Source: Meira nashicola (lineage: Eukaryota; Basidiomycota; Exobasidiomycetes; Exobasidiales; Brachybasidiaceae). From it: a stretch of DNA of 64,000 nucleotides. The position numbers and the translations under genes are program-made. The stretch spans positions 3,472,001 through 3,536,000 of the forward strand of contig BCJU01000002.1 of assembly GCA_001600355.1 (NCBI GenBank), read 5' to 3'. Below the pieces are notes generated by a model that was not told where the DNA came from, did not search any database, and was given only the letters and a program-made list of their open reading frames with translations. Below, piece after piece: positions 29,158 to 37,237 of this stretch. How positions within the stretch are numbered: position 1 is the stretch's first letter; the number at the start of each line of letters is the position of its first letter.

Positions 29158-31545
29158 TCAGAACCATCTACGAGGTCGCCAATTTAATAGTTCTAAGAAT
29201 GATTTTGCTATGCCACCGATTGCATTTCGTGGCTTATGAATTGGTGTTCCATGTACGCTCACCTTCCAAGCAACATCTCCATCGATGATTACTTTGACAT
29301 GTACGATTGGCGCTTTAACATCTCTTGTGTCTACTTCGAATTCGGACCATTTTATATTACCGTCTGGCAAATATTTGTATAATCTCTCCGCTCCTGTAGC
29401 TCCTAAATTGTGCCCTTGTGCCAATGTACGAACGGGAAGGTAGAACATATTGAGAGGTGAAGTGGAAAATTCAGTGACAGGGTGATAATTTGATCTTGTA
29501 CCAACGGGAGCAATACCAACAGAAGCGAATTCATGTCTATCACCGCTCAAAACGATAATATTGGGAATATATTGCATGATTGTCATCAAATGATCCCTTT
29601 CATGTGTATATGCTGCCCATGAATCCGTTTTGCTATCATAATCCAAAGGACCTCCCCATAATGTCGTAAATGGGATGGAACTGACGACAAATTTGAAAGT
29701 TGCAGTTGAATTTACAGCTCCTAACCATCGAATGAATGCTTCTTTTTGTTGTTGTCCAAGCATCGTCTTATCTTCATCATCTTCGATTTGCCAAGGCGAT
29801 CTATGACGTCTGCAATCCATAACAAAGAAAGCTGTATCACCATAACGGAAAGTGTAATAATGTTGACCGGGTTCTAATGGATCAGGGTTGCTACTGCCAA
29901 TATATTCATACCATGCTTTCGTAGCTGGAGGAACGGCTTCAGGTGTAGTGACTTTTGTGATTTGATGTGAATCTTGATCAAAAGCTGATCCAACCAATTC
30001 GTTTCCACCCCAATTATTTACAACTTCATGATCATCGTAAATGCCCATAATCGGTAGACGTTCGTAAACACGACGGAATGATTCTGATGCGAACAAATTG
30101 CGATATAGCTTACGATACGTTAATGCGAATGGACCTCCCCAGTACGGCACATCACCATAAATTACATCACCTAATTGCACAAAGAATCGCAACAATGGTC
30201 TATCACGACCATCCAAAACTCTATCGGCCAATTTATCGAATCCTTGAATACGATTGCGTAATGCGAATCCTCCTGGTTCATTTCCGATGTTGAATAATCG
30301 TAAAATCCAAGACCAAGCCCAAAATTGCGTAGGAGTCCATGGGAAATCAGGCTTGATACAAGAAGAAGAACCAAAAGTGAAATGATTAGGGTCGTCGAAT
30401 GGTGCTGAATCATCTTCATTTCTTGCCGCATGTAATACACTCAAAGTATGCTTATCATCGCTCAACCTTGGATCTGGCCATGTAATGAATTTGCGAGGAT
30501 GACTAGGGACAGATGTAAAAGTAGAATTGTGGGCAAATGCTAAACGCCATTCGTATTCGGTTGCAGGCCACAATCCTTCAATCTTTGCACTACCAGTCCA
30601 ATCACTTTCAGCGCCTAATTTGAGAAGAGGTCCACGTTCCCAGCGTTTAGCTTGCGTACGTATTCTACCATCAATGCTATTTGCGGCCGAATTGCTTTCT
30701 AGGATAATATTTCGTACTTCGCGATACACCACTCGTAAAGGTTCTGGATTATCGAATAAGCTTTGCGCATCTCTCAATGCACTATCAAATGTGCCACTTT
30801 CATCGATTTGTTCGATCAAACCTCCATTCAAGTAATCATCGCGCTGACCGAGTGGGAAAGGATAGCGAACATGAATCGTGGCTGTCTTTGGACCCAATGC
30901 TCCCACATGTGCAAAGTGTAAATTGTGTTCGTGGTGAGAAGGAAAGATGTATGGAGTCCAAGCTGCATCTAGGAAAAACAAGAAAAGAAGCGTATGGAAA
31001 CCAAGACTGAGCAAATTGATTGTCGATGAGCGTGTTGATCGTCCCAAGAATATAACTTTGGTCAACTCCCAAACGGAAAGTGATTGGATTAGAGCTTCTT
31101 TTTCGGTTTCTACTTCAGTACCATTTTGATCAACTTTGTGTTCGACTGGATCTTTGTTGCCATTGCTCTTCACCAATCCGGTCGATTGATTTTCAACTTC
31201 CACTCGATCTGCCAATGATTTCAAATCAGCTTTTGCCGGTAAAATATTTGCTTGATCGATAAGGTTGAAAACTTGTTTGGAAATACTCAATTGTCTAATT
31301 GACCAACCTAAAAAGTAAAAAGCATAAAAGAAGTGCATTAATTTCATTAAAAGGGTATTTGGAACCCATCTTAAATAAAGAAATGCGCCCAATCGTAATA
31401 AAACAGACATAATCACTTGTAGTCTACCAAAAATGCCAACGGCCTCTTCAATTGCCTTTATGACATCTTCTTTTTCTGGCTGATGTGAGTGTTTCCTTTT
31501 GCCTGTTTCGGCATCAGGCATTAAATGTGCCTCTCTCTTGGCCAT
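29158..31545 (-). CDS. PhoD-like metallophosphatase, membrane anchored
   Basis: 795 residues. The N-terminal 200 residues carry hydrophobic segments (about 45-85 and 165-195, for example SLGFHTLLFLFFLDAAWTPYIF), so the enzyme is probably membrane-bound with the catalytic part on the lumenal or outer side. The catalytic domain shows the PhoD metal motifs: FGSSSCIKPDFPW, QLGDVIYGDVPYWGG, GIYDDHEVVNNWGGNE, FVMDCRRHRSPW, FKFVVSSIPFTTLWGG and IVLSGDRHEFASVGI. PhoD enzymes are phosphodiesterases/alkaline phosphatases; the substrate of this fungal branch is unknown. The segment before the catalytic domain resembles the fibronectin-like N-domain of PhoD. It converges on nothing and shares a 262-base divergent region with TRM2. 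Confidence 0.88.
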   Translation of the reverse strand: MAKREAHLMPDAETGKRKHSHQPEKEDVIKAIEEAVGIFGRLQVIMSVLLRLGAFLYLRWVPNTLLMKLMHFFYAFYFLGWSIRQLSISKQVFNLIDQANILPAKADLKSLADRVEVENQSTGLVKSNGNKDPVEHKVDQNGTEVETEKEALIQSLSVWELTKVIFLGRSTRSSTINLLSLGFHTLLFLFFLDAAWTPYIFPSHHEHNLHFAHVGALGPKTATIHVRYPFPLGQRDDYLNGGLIEQIDESGTFDSALRDAQSLFDNPEPLRVVYREVRNIILESNSAANSIDGRIRTQAKRWERGPLLKLGAESDWTGSAKIEGLWPATEYEWRLAFAHNSTFTSVPSHPRKFITWPDPRLSDDKHTLSVLHAARNEDDSAPFDDPNHFTFGSSSCIKPDFPWTPTQFWAWSWILRLFNIGNEPGGFALRNRIQGFDKLADRVLDGRDRPLLRFFVQLGDVIYGDVPYWGGPFALTYRKLYRNLFASESFRRVYERLPIMGIYDDHEVVNNWGGNELVGSAFDQDSHQITKVTTPEAVPPATKAWYEYIGSSNPDPLEPGQHYYTFRYGDTAFFVMDCRRHRSPWQIEDDEDKTMLGQQQKEAFIRWLGAVNSTATFKFVVSSIPFTTLWGGPLDYDSKTDSWAAYTHERDHLMTIMQYIPNIIVLSGDRHEFASVGIAPVGTRSNYHPVTEFSTSPLNMFYLPVRTLAQGHNLGATGAERLYKYLPDGNIKWSEFEVDTRDVKAPIVHVKVIIDGDVAWKVSVHGTPIHKPRNAIGGIAKSFLELLNWRPRRWF

Positions 31546-31807
31546 CTCGTAACGTGTTTGTTCTTAAATGGTGGAGAATGATTAACACACCATCATCAAA
31601 AGCTTGAATTAAAAATTATCAGGGACCCAAATGAAAAACGCGTTGCGTCGCCCTGCATAATCGCGTTTTTACGCTAAGAAAATTGACACTTTCCCGGTTC
31701 GGAATACGGGCTTTCTTCACAAACATTTTTTTTTTTCTTCTTCTCGTGAAGAGGGTTCGAGTGTTAGCCAACCAAAATCTTTCAATTACCATTCCTTCTC
31801 AGATGGC

Positions 31808-33571
31808 ATGATTGCTTTGGCGAGACAACAATTTTATTTATCAAATAAAAGATTATCAGTATTTTCTCAACCTTTTCTTCGACGATCTTTCGTAATGTCT
31901 GCTGTCGCTGGATCCTCTTCTCCGCCAATGAAGAGGCAGAGGAATGACTCCCCCACTCAAACAATACAATTGGAGAATGGTAACGAGAACGCTAATGCGT
32001 CTACAAGAGTTCCACAAGGAAATGGCTTCAATCGAATTCTTACGCCAAAAGAAGAAGCAAAACGGATAAAATCAAAAGTAAAAGATCGTCAAAAAGTTTT
32101 GGAAAAGATGGGAGAGGAGCCAATCTACTTTGATATTGTGGAGCTTTTAGGCGATGATCTTGTTCAACAAATCACCAAAGAGGGATCTAGCAAAGAATTC
32201 AACAACAAACTTCAAAGAGGAGAAGAGATTGAATGCAGAATTGAACGATTGAGTGCTCATGGTGAAGGATTGGCAATCGCTCCAACTAGAGATTGGGTGA
32301 TTGCTGTACCTCATTGTGTACCTGGAGAGTTGGTTGTTGCGCGAATTACCGCGAATGAACGCATGTATTCACGTAGTGAACTTGTTACCATCAAAGAGAG
32401 AGCCGCAGAAAGTTCTCATGCAATCAAAAGGGACGACAAGTTGGTCAATTGCAAATATTTCGGTACATGCTCTGGATGTCAATATCAGCATATAGAATAC
32501 GCAACACAGCTAGAGATGAAGAGAAATGTAGTTCAAAGAGCTTTCAAGAATTTCTCACATCTACCTGCAGAACTTTTACCAAATGCAAAAGCCACTCTAC
32601 CATCTCCATTACAATTCAATTATCGTACAAAGCTCACGCCTCATTTTGAACTGCCACGCGAGCTAAAGAGGAGAAGAGGAGCAAGAGGAAGAGATGAAAC
32701 GATTGAGAAGCCTAAAGAAGTTCCTTATGTTGCTGTAGGATTCGATAAAGTAGGCACAAAGCAAGTTTTGGATATAGAAGAATGTCCAATTGCTACCGCT
32801 TCCATCAATCTTGCCTTACCAACAGAAAGACAAAGAGTGAAGGATAATATTTATACGTATAAAAATGGAGCAACGATACTCTTGCGAGATTCACTAAAGC
32901 AATTTGAGAATGATAATGATGCTTCAACAGAAGTGATTAGTGATCACAAAGCCACAGTAAAGGAGCGCGTAGGAGTGACGAAATTCTTATCTCCTGCTGG
33001 AACTTTTTTCCAGAACAATCGTTCCATTTTGCCCTCTTTAATTTCTTATGTTCAAGAGCAAATTCAAACTTACTCGATCGCACAGGAAGGAGATCGATAC
33101 CTTGTCGACGCATATTGTGGATCAGGATTATTTTCACTCTGTCTGGCTTCTCTATTCAAACGTGTTGCGGGTGTAGAAATCAGTGCAGATTCTATCAAAT
33201 TCGCAAAGCAGAATGCAACTATCAATGGAATCGAGAATGTGGATTTCCTAGCTGGAGATGCGCAAGATATTTTTAAACATATCACTTATCCTTCCGATCA
33301 AACTACAGTCATCATTGATCCTCCAAGAAGAGGTTGTGATGAACCATTTATCAAACAATTGCTCACTCTTGGACCTCAATTGATCGTTTATGTTTCTTGT
33401 AATGTACATACTCAAGCTCGAGATGTTGGACAAATGATCAACGGTCTTCCAGGAGCACCAAAGATAGGATATGAAATCTTGAGCATTCGAGGTGCAGATC
33501 TTTTCCCTCAAACATATCACGTCGAAGGTATTTGCGTTTTGAGAAAGAAAACGGAGGAGAGTAGTGGGTGA
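31808..33571 (+). CDS. TRM2: tRNA (uracil-5-)-methyltransferase TRM2
   Basis: 587 residues; forms ribothymidine-54 in tRNA using S-adenosylmethionine. A TRAM RNA-binding domain (about 138-200) is followed by Fe-S-type cysteines 215, 221 and 224 (CKYFGTCSGCQYQH) with a fourth in EECP, then FQNN, VDAYCGSGLFSL (SAM site), DPPRRGCDEP, and catalytic Cys531 in YVSCN. Residues 1-29 are rich in Arg/Lys and hydrophobics without acids (MIALARQQF-FLRRSF), like a mitochondrial presequence. A second in-frame ATG at 31895 (MSAVAGSSS) would give a form without it, so dual mitochondrial and nuclear/cytosolic targeting is likely. The stop TGA at 33569 is followed in the same frame by a phosphate-carrier fragment. 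Confidence 0.94.
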   Translation: MIALARQQFYLSNKRLSVFSQPFLRRSFVMSAVAGSSSPPMKRQRNDSPTQTIQLENGNENANASTRVPQGNGFNRILTPKEEAKRIKSKVKDRQKVLEKMGEEPIYFDIVELLGDDLVQQITKEGSSKEFNNKLQRGEEIECRIERLSAHGEGLAIAPTRDWVIAVPHCVPGELVVARITANERMYSRSELVTIKERAAESSHAIKRDDKLVNCKYFGTCSGCQYQHIEYATQLEMKRNVVQRAFKNFSHLPAELLPNAKATLPSPLQFNYRTKLTPHFELPRELKRRRGARGRDETIEKPKEVPYVAVGFDKVGTKQVLDIEECPIATASINLALPTERQRVKDNIYTYKNGATILLRDSLKQFENDNDASTEVISDHKATVKERVGVTKFLSPAGTFFQNNRSILPSLISYVQEQIQTYSIAQEGDRYLVDAYCGSGLFSLCLASLFKRVAGVEISADSIKFAKQNATINGIENVDFLAGDAQDIFKHITYPSDQTTVIIDPPRRGCDEPFIKQLLTLGPQLIVYVSCNVHTQARDVGQMINGLPGAPKIGYEILSIRGADLFPQTYHVEGICVLRKKTEESSG

Positions 33572-33679
33572 GCAGGTCTTGGTACCCATAATATTATGCA
33601 AGGTGCGTTAATTCAAGCTTGTATGGCAAACTATGATCAAATAAAGATTGGATTAGGACCTTCATCAATACATATGTAA
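33572..33679 (+). pseudogene. Relic of the mitochondrial phosphate carrier C-terminus
   Basis: 35 codons plus TAA directly behind the TRM2 stop, in the TRM2 frame, read AGLGTHNIMQGALI-ACMANYDQIKIGLG. The last 35 residues of the intact carrier 1 kb away (minus strand, ending near 34620) read AGLGTRIIMQGALI-AQMAIYDQIKIGLG. DNA similarity is also evident (ATTATGCAAGGTGC shared exactly). The carrier's Trp codon just before AGLGT corresponds to the TGA that ends TRM2. No other carrier sequence is visible upstream. This is a decayed duplicate or captured fragment with no start of its own. Confidence 0.85.
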
Positions 33680-33691
33680 CACCCTCCTTAC

Positions 33692-34357
33692 TCATAGCCT
33701 GCTGACGAAATCTCGTTGAGGGTCTGCTTTTTGAACTGTACGTTTGTATGCATCTCGTTCACCCAAACGTTGAATATAACTTTTGACGTTAGGATAATCA
33801 TCCAAAGATTTAGGAATTGGAATGAATTTTCTCATTGTTGAAATTGGAAAGAAAAGTAAAAGGTCTGCGATTGTGAATTTGTCTCCTGCAACGTATTTTC
33901 TATTTTTCAAACGTTTTTCCAACATTTCGTAACCTAAATAAAGTCTATTTGCTAAATTTTTTAATGTTTCATGTTCGATTTGACCACCTGTTAAACGCAT
34001 CACTGTACTGTTTAACATCATTGAGCCATGCAAAGATGCGTCTGTGAAATGTGACCAATACAAATAATCTGCATAATCTGTTTCATCTTTTGAAATTGTG
34101 ATCGATTGTTTTTGTTGTTCGTTTGCGAATTTGTTTAGAATGTATTCCAATACAGCTCCTGATTCTGATAATCTTACATCACCATCATCGATCACGGGAG
34201 AAGTTTGAAAAGGGTGTAATGCTTTATATTCTGCTGGAGCTAAATTCGTCTTTGGATCTCTTTGATAAATCTTTAATTCGTAAGGAATTCCTAATTCTTC
34301 ACATAACCATACAACCCTTTCCGAAACTGAAATTCCTAAATGATGAACGACCAACAT
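33692..34357 (-). CDS. Glutathione S-transferase with C-terminal SRL
   Basis: 221 residues. The N-terminal thioredoxin-like domain has VVHHLGISVSERVVWLCEELGIPYEL, a cis-proline region FQTSPVIDDGDVRLSESGAVLEYI (residues about 50-75, Glu-Ser glutathione contact), and a helical C-domain with VAGDKFTIADLLLFFP. It conjugates or reduces substrates with glutathione. The catalytic position near the N-terminus is a Ser (GISVSERV), as in several fungal classes. The last three residues, SRL, fit the type 1 peroxisomal signal consensus, so a peroxisomal location is possible. Its 3' end meets the carrier relic, and its 5' end is followed by a short GCA repeat region before the intact carrier. Confidence 0.88.
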   Translation of the reverse strand: MLVVHHLGISVSERVVWLCEELGIPYELKIYQRDPKTNLAPAEYKALHPFQTSPVIDDGDVRLSESGAVLEYILNKFANEQQKQSITISKDETDYADYLYWSHFTDASLHGSMMLNSTVMRLTGGQIEHETLKNLANRLYLGYEMLEKRLKNRKYVAGDKFTIADLLLFFPISTMRKFIPIPKSLDDYPNVKSYIQRLGERDAYKRTVQKADPQRDFVSRL

Positions 34358-34485
34358 GATTGTAAGTACTCTTTAAAGAGATGATGGTCAATTATAGGAA
34401 ACACTTTAGGAGGAACAAATACTCCACCTGTTTCTTGAAAATAAACGCTAAATTCAAAAGCCGCTCTGGCGTGTTAAGGTGCATT

Positions 34486-34504
34486 ATGCAGCAGCAGCAG
34501 CAGC
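34486..34504. repeat. (GCA)6 microsatellite, intergenic
   Basis: A short run of GCA units lies between the GST start and the phosphate carrier stop. I see no coding role. Confidence 0.7.
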
Positions 34505-34592
34505 ATCATGCACTGGCACTATTCTTATATTTAGAACAACATTCATTTATAAACAATACAAACAGGACAAATATGTACAAGAATACTACTTT

Positions 34593-35687
34593 CTAGTCAG
34601 AGTTCGTTTCTTTTGCGATCGAGATACCTGCTGGAGCGCCCAAGCCGATTTTAATCTGGTCATAGATTGCCATTTGAGCGCAAATCAAAGCACCTTGCAT
34701 AATGATACGTGTCCCGAGACCTGCCCATAATCCCATAAATCCAGTCTCTTTTGTTAATTGAGCAAGTTTGGAAAGTGTACCACCTGAACCACCTCCTCCT
34801 TTATTAATCTTTGATAAGAGTGTATCAGCAGGATGAGAAGCGATAGCAGCACCAATACCGGCAGCTAAACCACAAGCCAAGGAAACTCCAACTTGACCTG
34901 TTTTACCGTATGCTTTGATAGAATCTTCGGAAACGTTATTATTTACGAATTCATGAGAATATTCGTTAATTGTGAATTGTGCAACGGTGAAAGGAATCTG
35001 TTTAAGTAAGATTGGGATATAACCTGCATAAAATTCACGGAAACCACCTTCGGATGCCATCCTTGTCATTGCGCCTGCCAAACCGCTAGCATAACCACGT
35101 TGAGAGACTAAACGAATTCTTGCTGCTTCTAAAGGAGTAAGAAGAGTAGATGCAATCAATTCTGCTGCTGAAGCACCTCCAATATAAATTAAAGTACGAT
35201 GCTTTTGTGCTTCTGCTTCTGAACCTGCCATTAAAACACCTGCTCGTTTAAATGCTTCAAAACCACAAAATTTAGAACCACCTTGAATAAGATAACCGAC
35301 AGCAGTAGGACCGAAACCTGTCATTAAACCAGAAGCACCTTCAGATGCAACGATTGAACGTGCCATTGAAGCCATTCCTAGTTTACTACCTTTTGGCTCT
35401 AATTGAAGTCTTGTTTTAACAACGTCAACAGGAGTCATTGCACCATGTGTGATTGTTGCACAAAGTGCACCTGCCGAAAAGAAACGAAGATAATCGCTAA
35501 AAGAGAAATTAGGTACGAAACCCAAAGGATCTGTATTTGTTTTTCCTTTAATAGAAGAAAGGGTATCTTGAGCTTTTGCTTTTAAGTCATTACTTACATC
35601 TTGACTTCTTGCTTTTAGATCGCTTGCTGCCTTTTCAGCTGATTTCTCAGCATCTTGCAATCTTCCTTTAAGTGCTTCAGAAGACAT
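34593..35687 (-). CDS. MIR1: Mitochondrial phosphate carrier MIR1
   Basis: 364 residues from the ATG at 35687 (MSSEALKGRL); a longer frame begins with GTG and is rejected. Three mitochondrial-carrier repeats with the PX(D/E)XX(K/R) signatures are present: TPVDVVKTRLQLEPKG, TPLEAARIRLVSQ and HPADTLLSKINKGG. GFGPTAVGYLIQGGSKFCGFEAFK and KQIPFTVAQFTINE are typical of the phosphate (H+/Pi) carrier that supplies ATP synthase. The first 55 residues form an unusual charged Ala/Lys-rich helix (LKARSQDVSNDLKAKAQD) resembling LEA-type repeats and not part of the carrier core. A decayed copy of the C-terminus lies 1 kb downstream on the other strand. Confidence 0.94.
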   Translation of the reverse strand: MSSEALKGRLQDAEKSAEKAASDLKARSQDVSNDLKAKAQDTLSSIKGKTNTDPLGFVPNFSFSDYLRFFSAGALCATITHGAMTPVDVVKTRLQLEPKGSKLGMASMARSIVASEGASGLMTGFGPTAVGYLIQGGSKFCGFEAFKRAGVLMAGSEAEAQKHRTLIYIGGASAAELIASTLLTPLEAARIRLVSQRGYASGLAGAMTRMASEGGFREFYAGYIPILLKQIPFTVAQFTINEYSHEFVNNNVSEDSIKAYGKTGQVGVSLACGLAAGIGAAIASHPADTLLSKINKGGGGSGGTLSKLAQLTKETGFMGLWAGLGTRIIMQGALICAQMAIYDQIKIGLGAPAGISIAKETNSD

Positions 35688-36409
35688 TATGAATTGGGCA
35701 AAGGGATTAACCTTCTTTCTCACAGATGATGGTGAGGGAAAGGTTTAAAAAGGAAATGAGTTGGAAAGTTTACGTAGGTATTTAACCTTTTCCCTGATCA
35801 GTCCTAAAACATACTTTCTTCTTCTTCTGGTTAAACTTTGCATGAGAAATTCGGACAAAGTACCCGAACATTGTTTTTCTTTTCATCTTTTAGGACGTCA
35901 TTCTATCATTCTTCAAATATGTGTGTATTTGTGCAAGCGGGCTCATGCCTTTCTTTGGTGTGGAGGCAGAACAGTGCATAAAAAACCCACATGCGTGCGT
36001 TCTTCCGCGCAACGCAGCGTTGCGTTTTAAAATTTAAGGCGGAACATCGGATAAAATTCGCCGTCGGAAGAAAAGCAGAGTTTATACCGATTGTTTTTTT
36101 AATAAGAAGATTTGGCTATGTCTAGCTGGCTGCTAAAAAGAAACCTTAAAAACGCGTCCTGATAGGAATGCACGAAGGGGCACGATCTAGAAGAGGTGCG
36201 TCGGTCACATAATGTAGTCTACGCCTAAAGGCTTGTCAAAAAAAAAGAAAGTGCAGAAGAAACCTTGACATTTCGCGTAGCGTGGAATTTTTGATTTTTT
36301 TCTTTTTTCCATCTCACACGCCTTTCTCACCATCATCTCTACTGCTTTGCGCTTCTATCGATTGAAGCACATTCATCCGGTCACAAACGCTTTTCTGGCT
36401 TATAACAAG
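35688..36409. other. Divergent intergenic region between MIR1 and RPB5
   Basis: 722 bases forming the promoters of two highly expressed housekeeping genes. It holds a perfect 17-base palindromic element at 36008-36024, ACGCGT near 36155 and a poly-T stretch just before RPB5. I see no coding sequence. Confidence 0.6.
36008..36024. repeat. Perfect inverted repeat, 8-bp arms around one base
   Basis: CGCAACGC-A-GCGTTGCG in the MIR1/RPB5 divergent region. The dyad symmetry and GC content in an AT-rich region suggest a protein-binding site, but the factor is unknown. Confidence 0.65.
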
Positions 36410-37042
36410 ATGGATTCTTTAGATCGCGATGTTGCACGTCTATGGCGTGTTAATCGTACTATACACGAATTAGTACGTGATCGTGGATATATCGTTGCCG
36501 ATTCAGAATTAGAAACTTCATTAGAAGAATTTCGTGAACAAGTTACAGGAGGATCAGGAGCGATTGATAGGAATAGATTACACTTTTTCACAAGATTAAG
36601 AAATGATGATTCTCAAAAGATTTTCGTTTATTTTAGTGATGAACGAAATGTTGGTGTAATGACGATGAGAAAATTTCTTCAACAATTAGAAGATAAAGAA
36701 ATTCAAAAAGGAATTATAATTTATCAAGATAAAATGACTGCAAGTGCACATAAAGTTATCGATGCAATGAGAACTCAATTCGATTTAGAAGATTTTCATG
36801 AAACTGCACTTTTGGTTAATATCACTCATCATCATCTTGTACCAAGACATGACGTTTTGACCGATGAGGAAAAGAAAGCTCTTTTGGATCGTTATCGCCT
36901 CAAAGAAACACAATTGCCGCGTATTCAAGTTAGTGATCCAGTAGCACGTTATTATGGAATGAAGAGAGGTCAAGTTTGCAAGATTACAAGACCGTCTGAA
37001 ACATCCGGTAGATACTGCTCATACCGAATCTGCTTGGGATAA
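36410..37042 (+). CDS. RPB5: RNA polymerase I/II/III common subunit RPB5
   Basis: 210 residues from the ATG at 36410 (MDSLDRDVARLWRVNRTIHELVRDRGY); the frame extends upstream only through a TTG. Rpb5 (ABC27) is shared by all three nuclear polymerases and sits in the lower jaw. The N-terminal jaw domain (FVYFSDERNVGVMTMRKFLQQLE) is followed by the conserved C-terminal assembly domain (LVPRHDVLTDEEKKALLDRYRLKETQLPRI, DPVARYYGMKRGQVCKI, PSETSGRY-SYR). It has the normal length and no intron. Confidence 0.97.
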   Translation: MDSLDRDVARLWRVNRTIHELVRDRGYIVADSELETSLEEFREQVTGGSGAIDRNRLHFFTRLRNDDSQKIFVYFSDERNVGVMTMRKFLQQLEDKEIQKGIIIYQDKMTASAHKVIDAMRTQFDLEDFHETALLVNITHHHLVPRHDVLTDEEKKALLDRYRLKETQLPRIQVSDPVARYYGMKRGQVCKITRPSETSGRYCSYRICLG

Positions 37043-37237
37043 AGTGGGGGATTTAAATTGATCCAGTTGTATTTTTAAACACTCAAAATAGGGTTCAAAT
37101 GCCCAACAAATGCGTCATTACAGTTTTGTCTACTTAATTTGATTTCATCCGACTATCAAAAAAGATATAAATGATCGAAGCAGTAATAGCAAGAAGGAAT
37201 GGTAGGGTATGTATGAATAAATAATGAGAAGGAACAT

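Noticed and set aside
31750..31770. GGGTTCGAGTG, another tRNA B-box-like sequence
   Set aside because: It lacks the terminal C of the consensus and no tRNA fold surrounds it; it lies in the TRM2 leader.
1065..35723. A phosphate theme: Pho80-like cyclin, PhoD-like phosphatase and phosphate carrier in one window
   Set aside because: The genes are far apart among unrelated genes, the cyclin is closer to Clg1 type, and there is no shared promoter feature.
37090..37105. GGGTTCAAATGCCC, resembling a tRNA B box
   Set aside because: The last position of the B-box consensus does not match, and no cloverleaf or A box is visible upstream.
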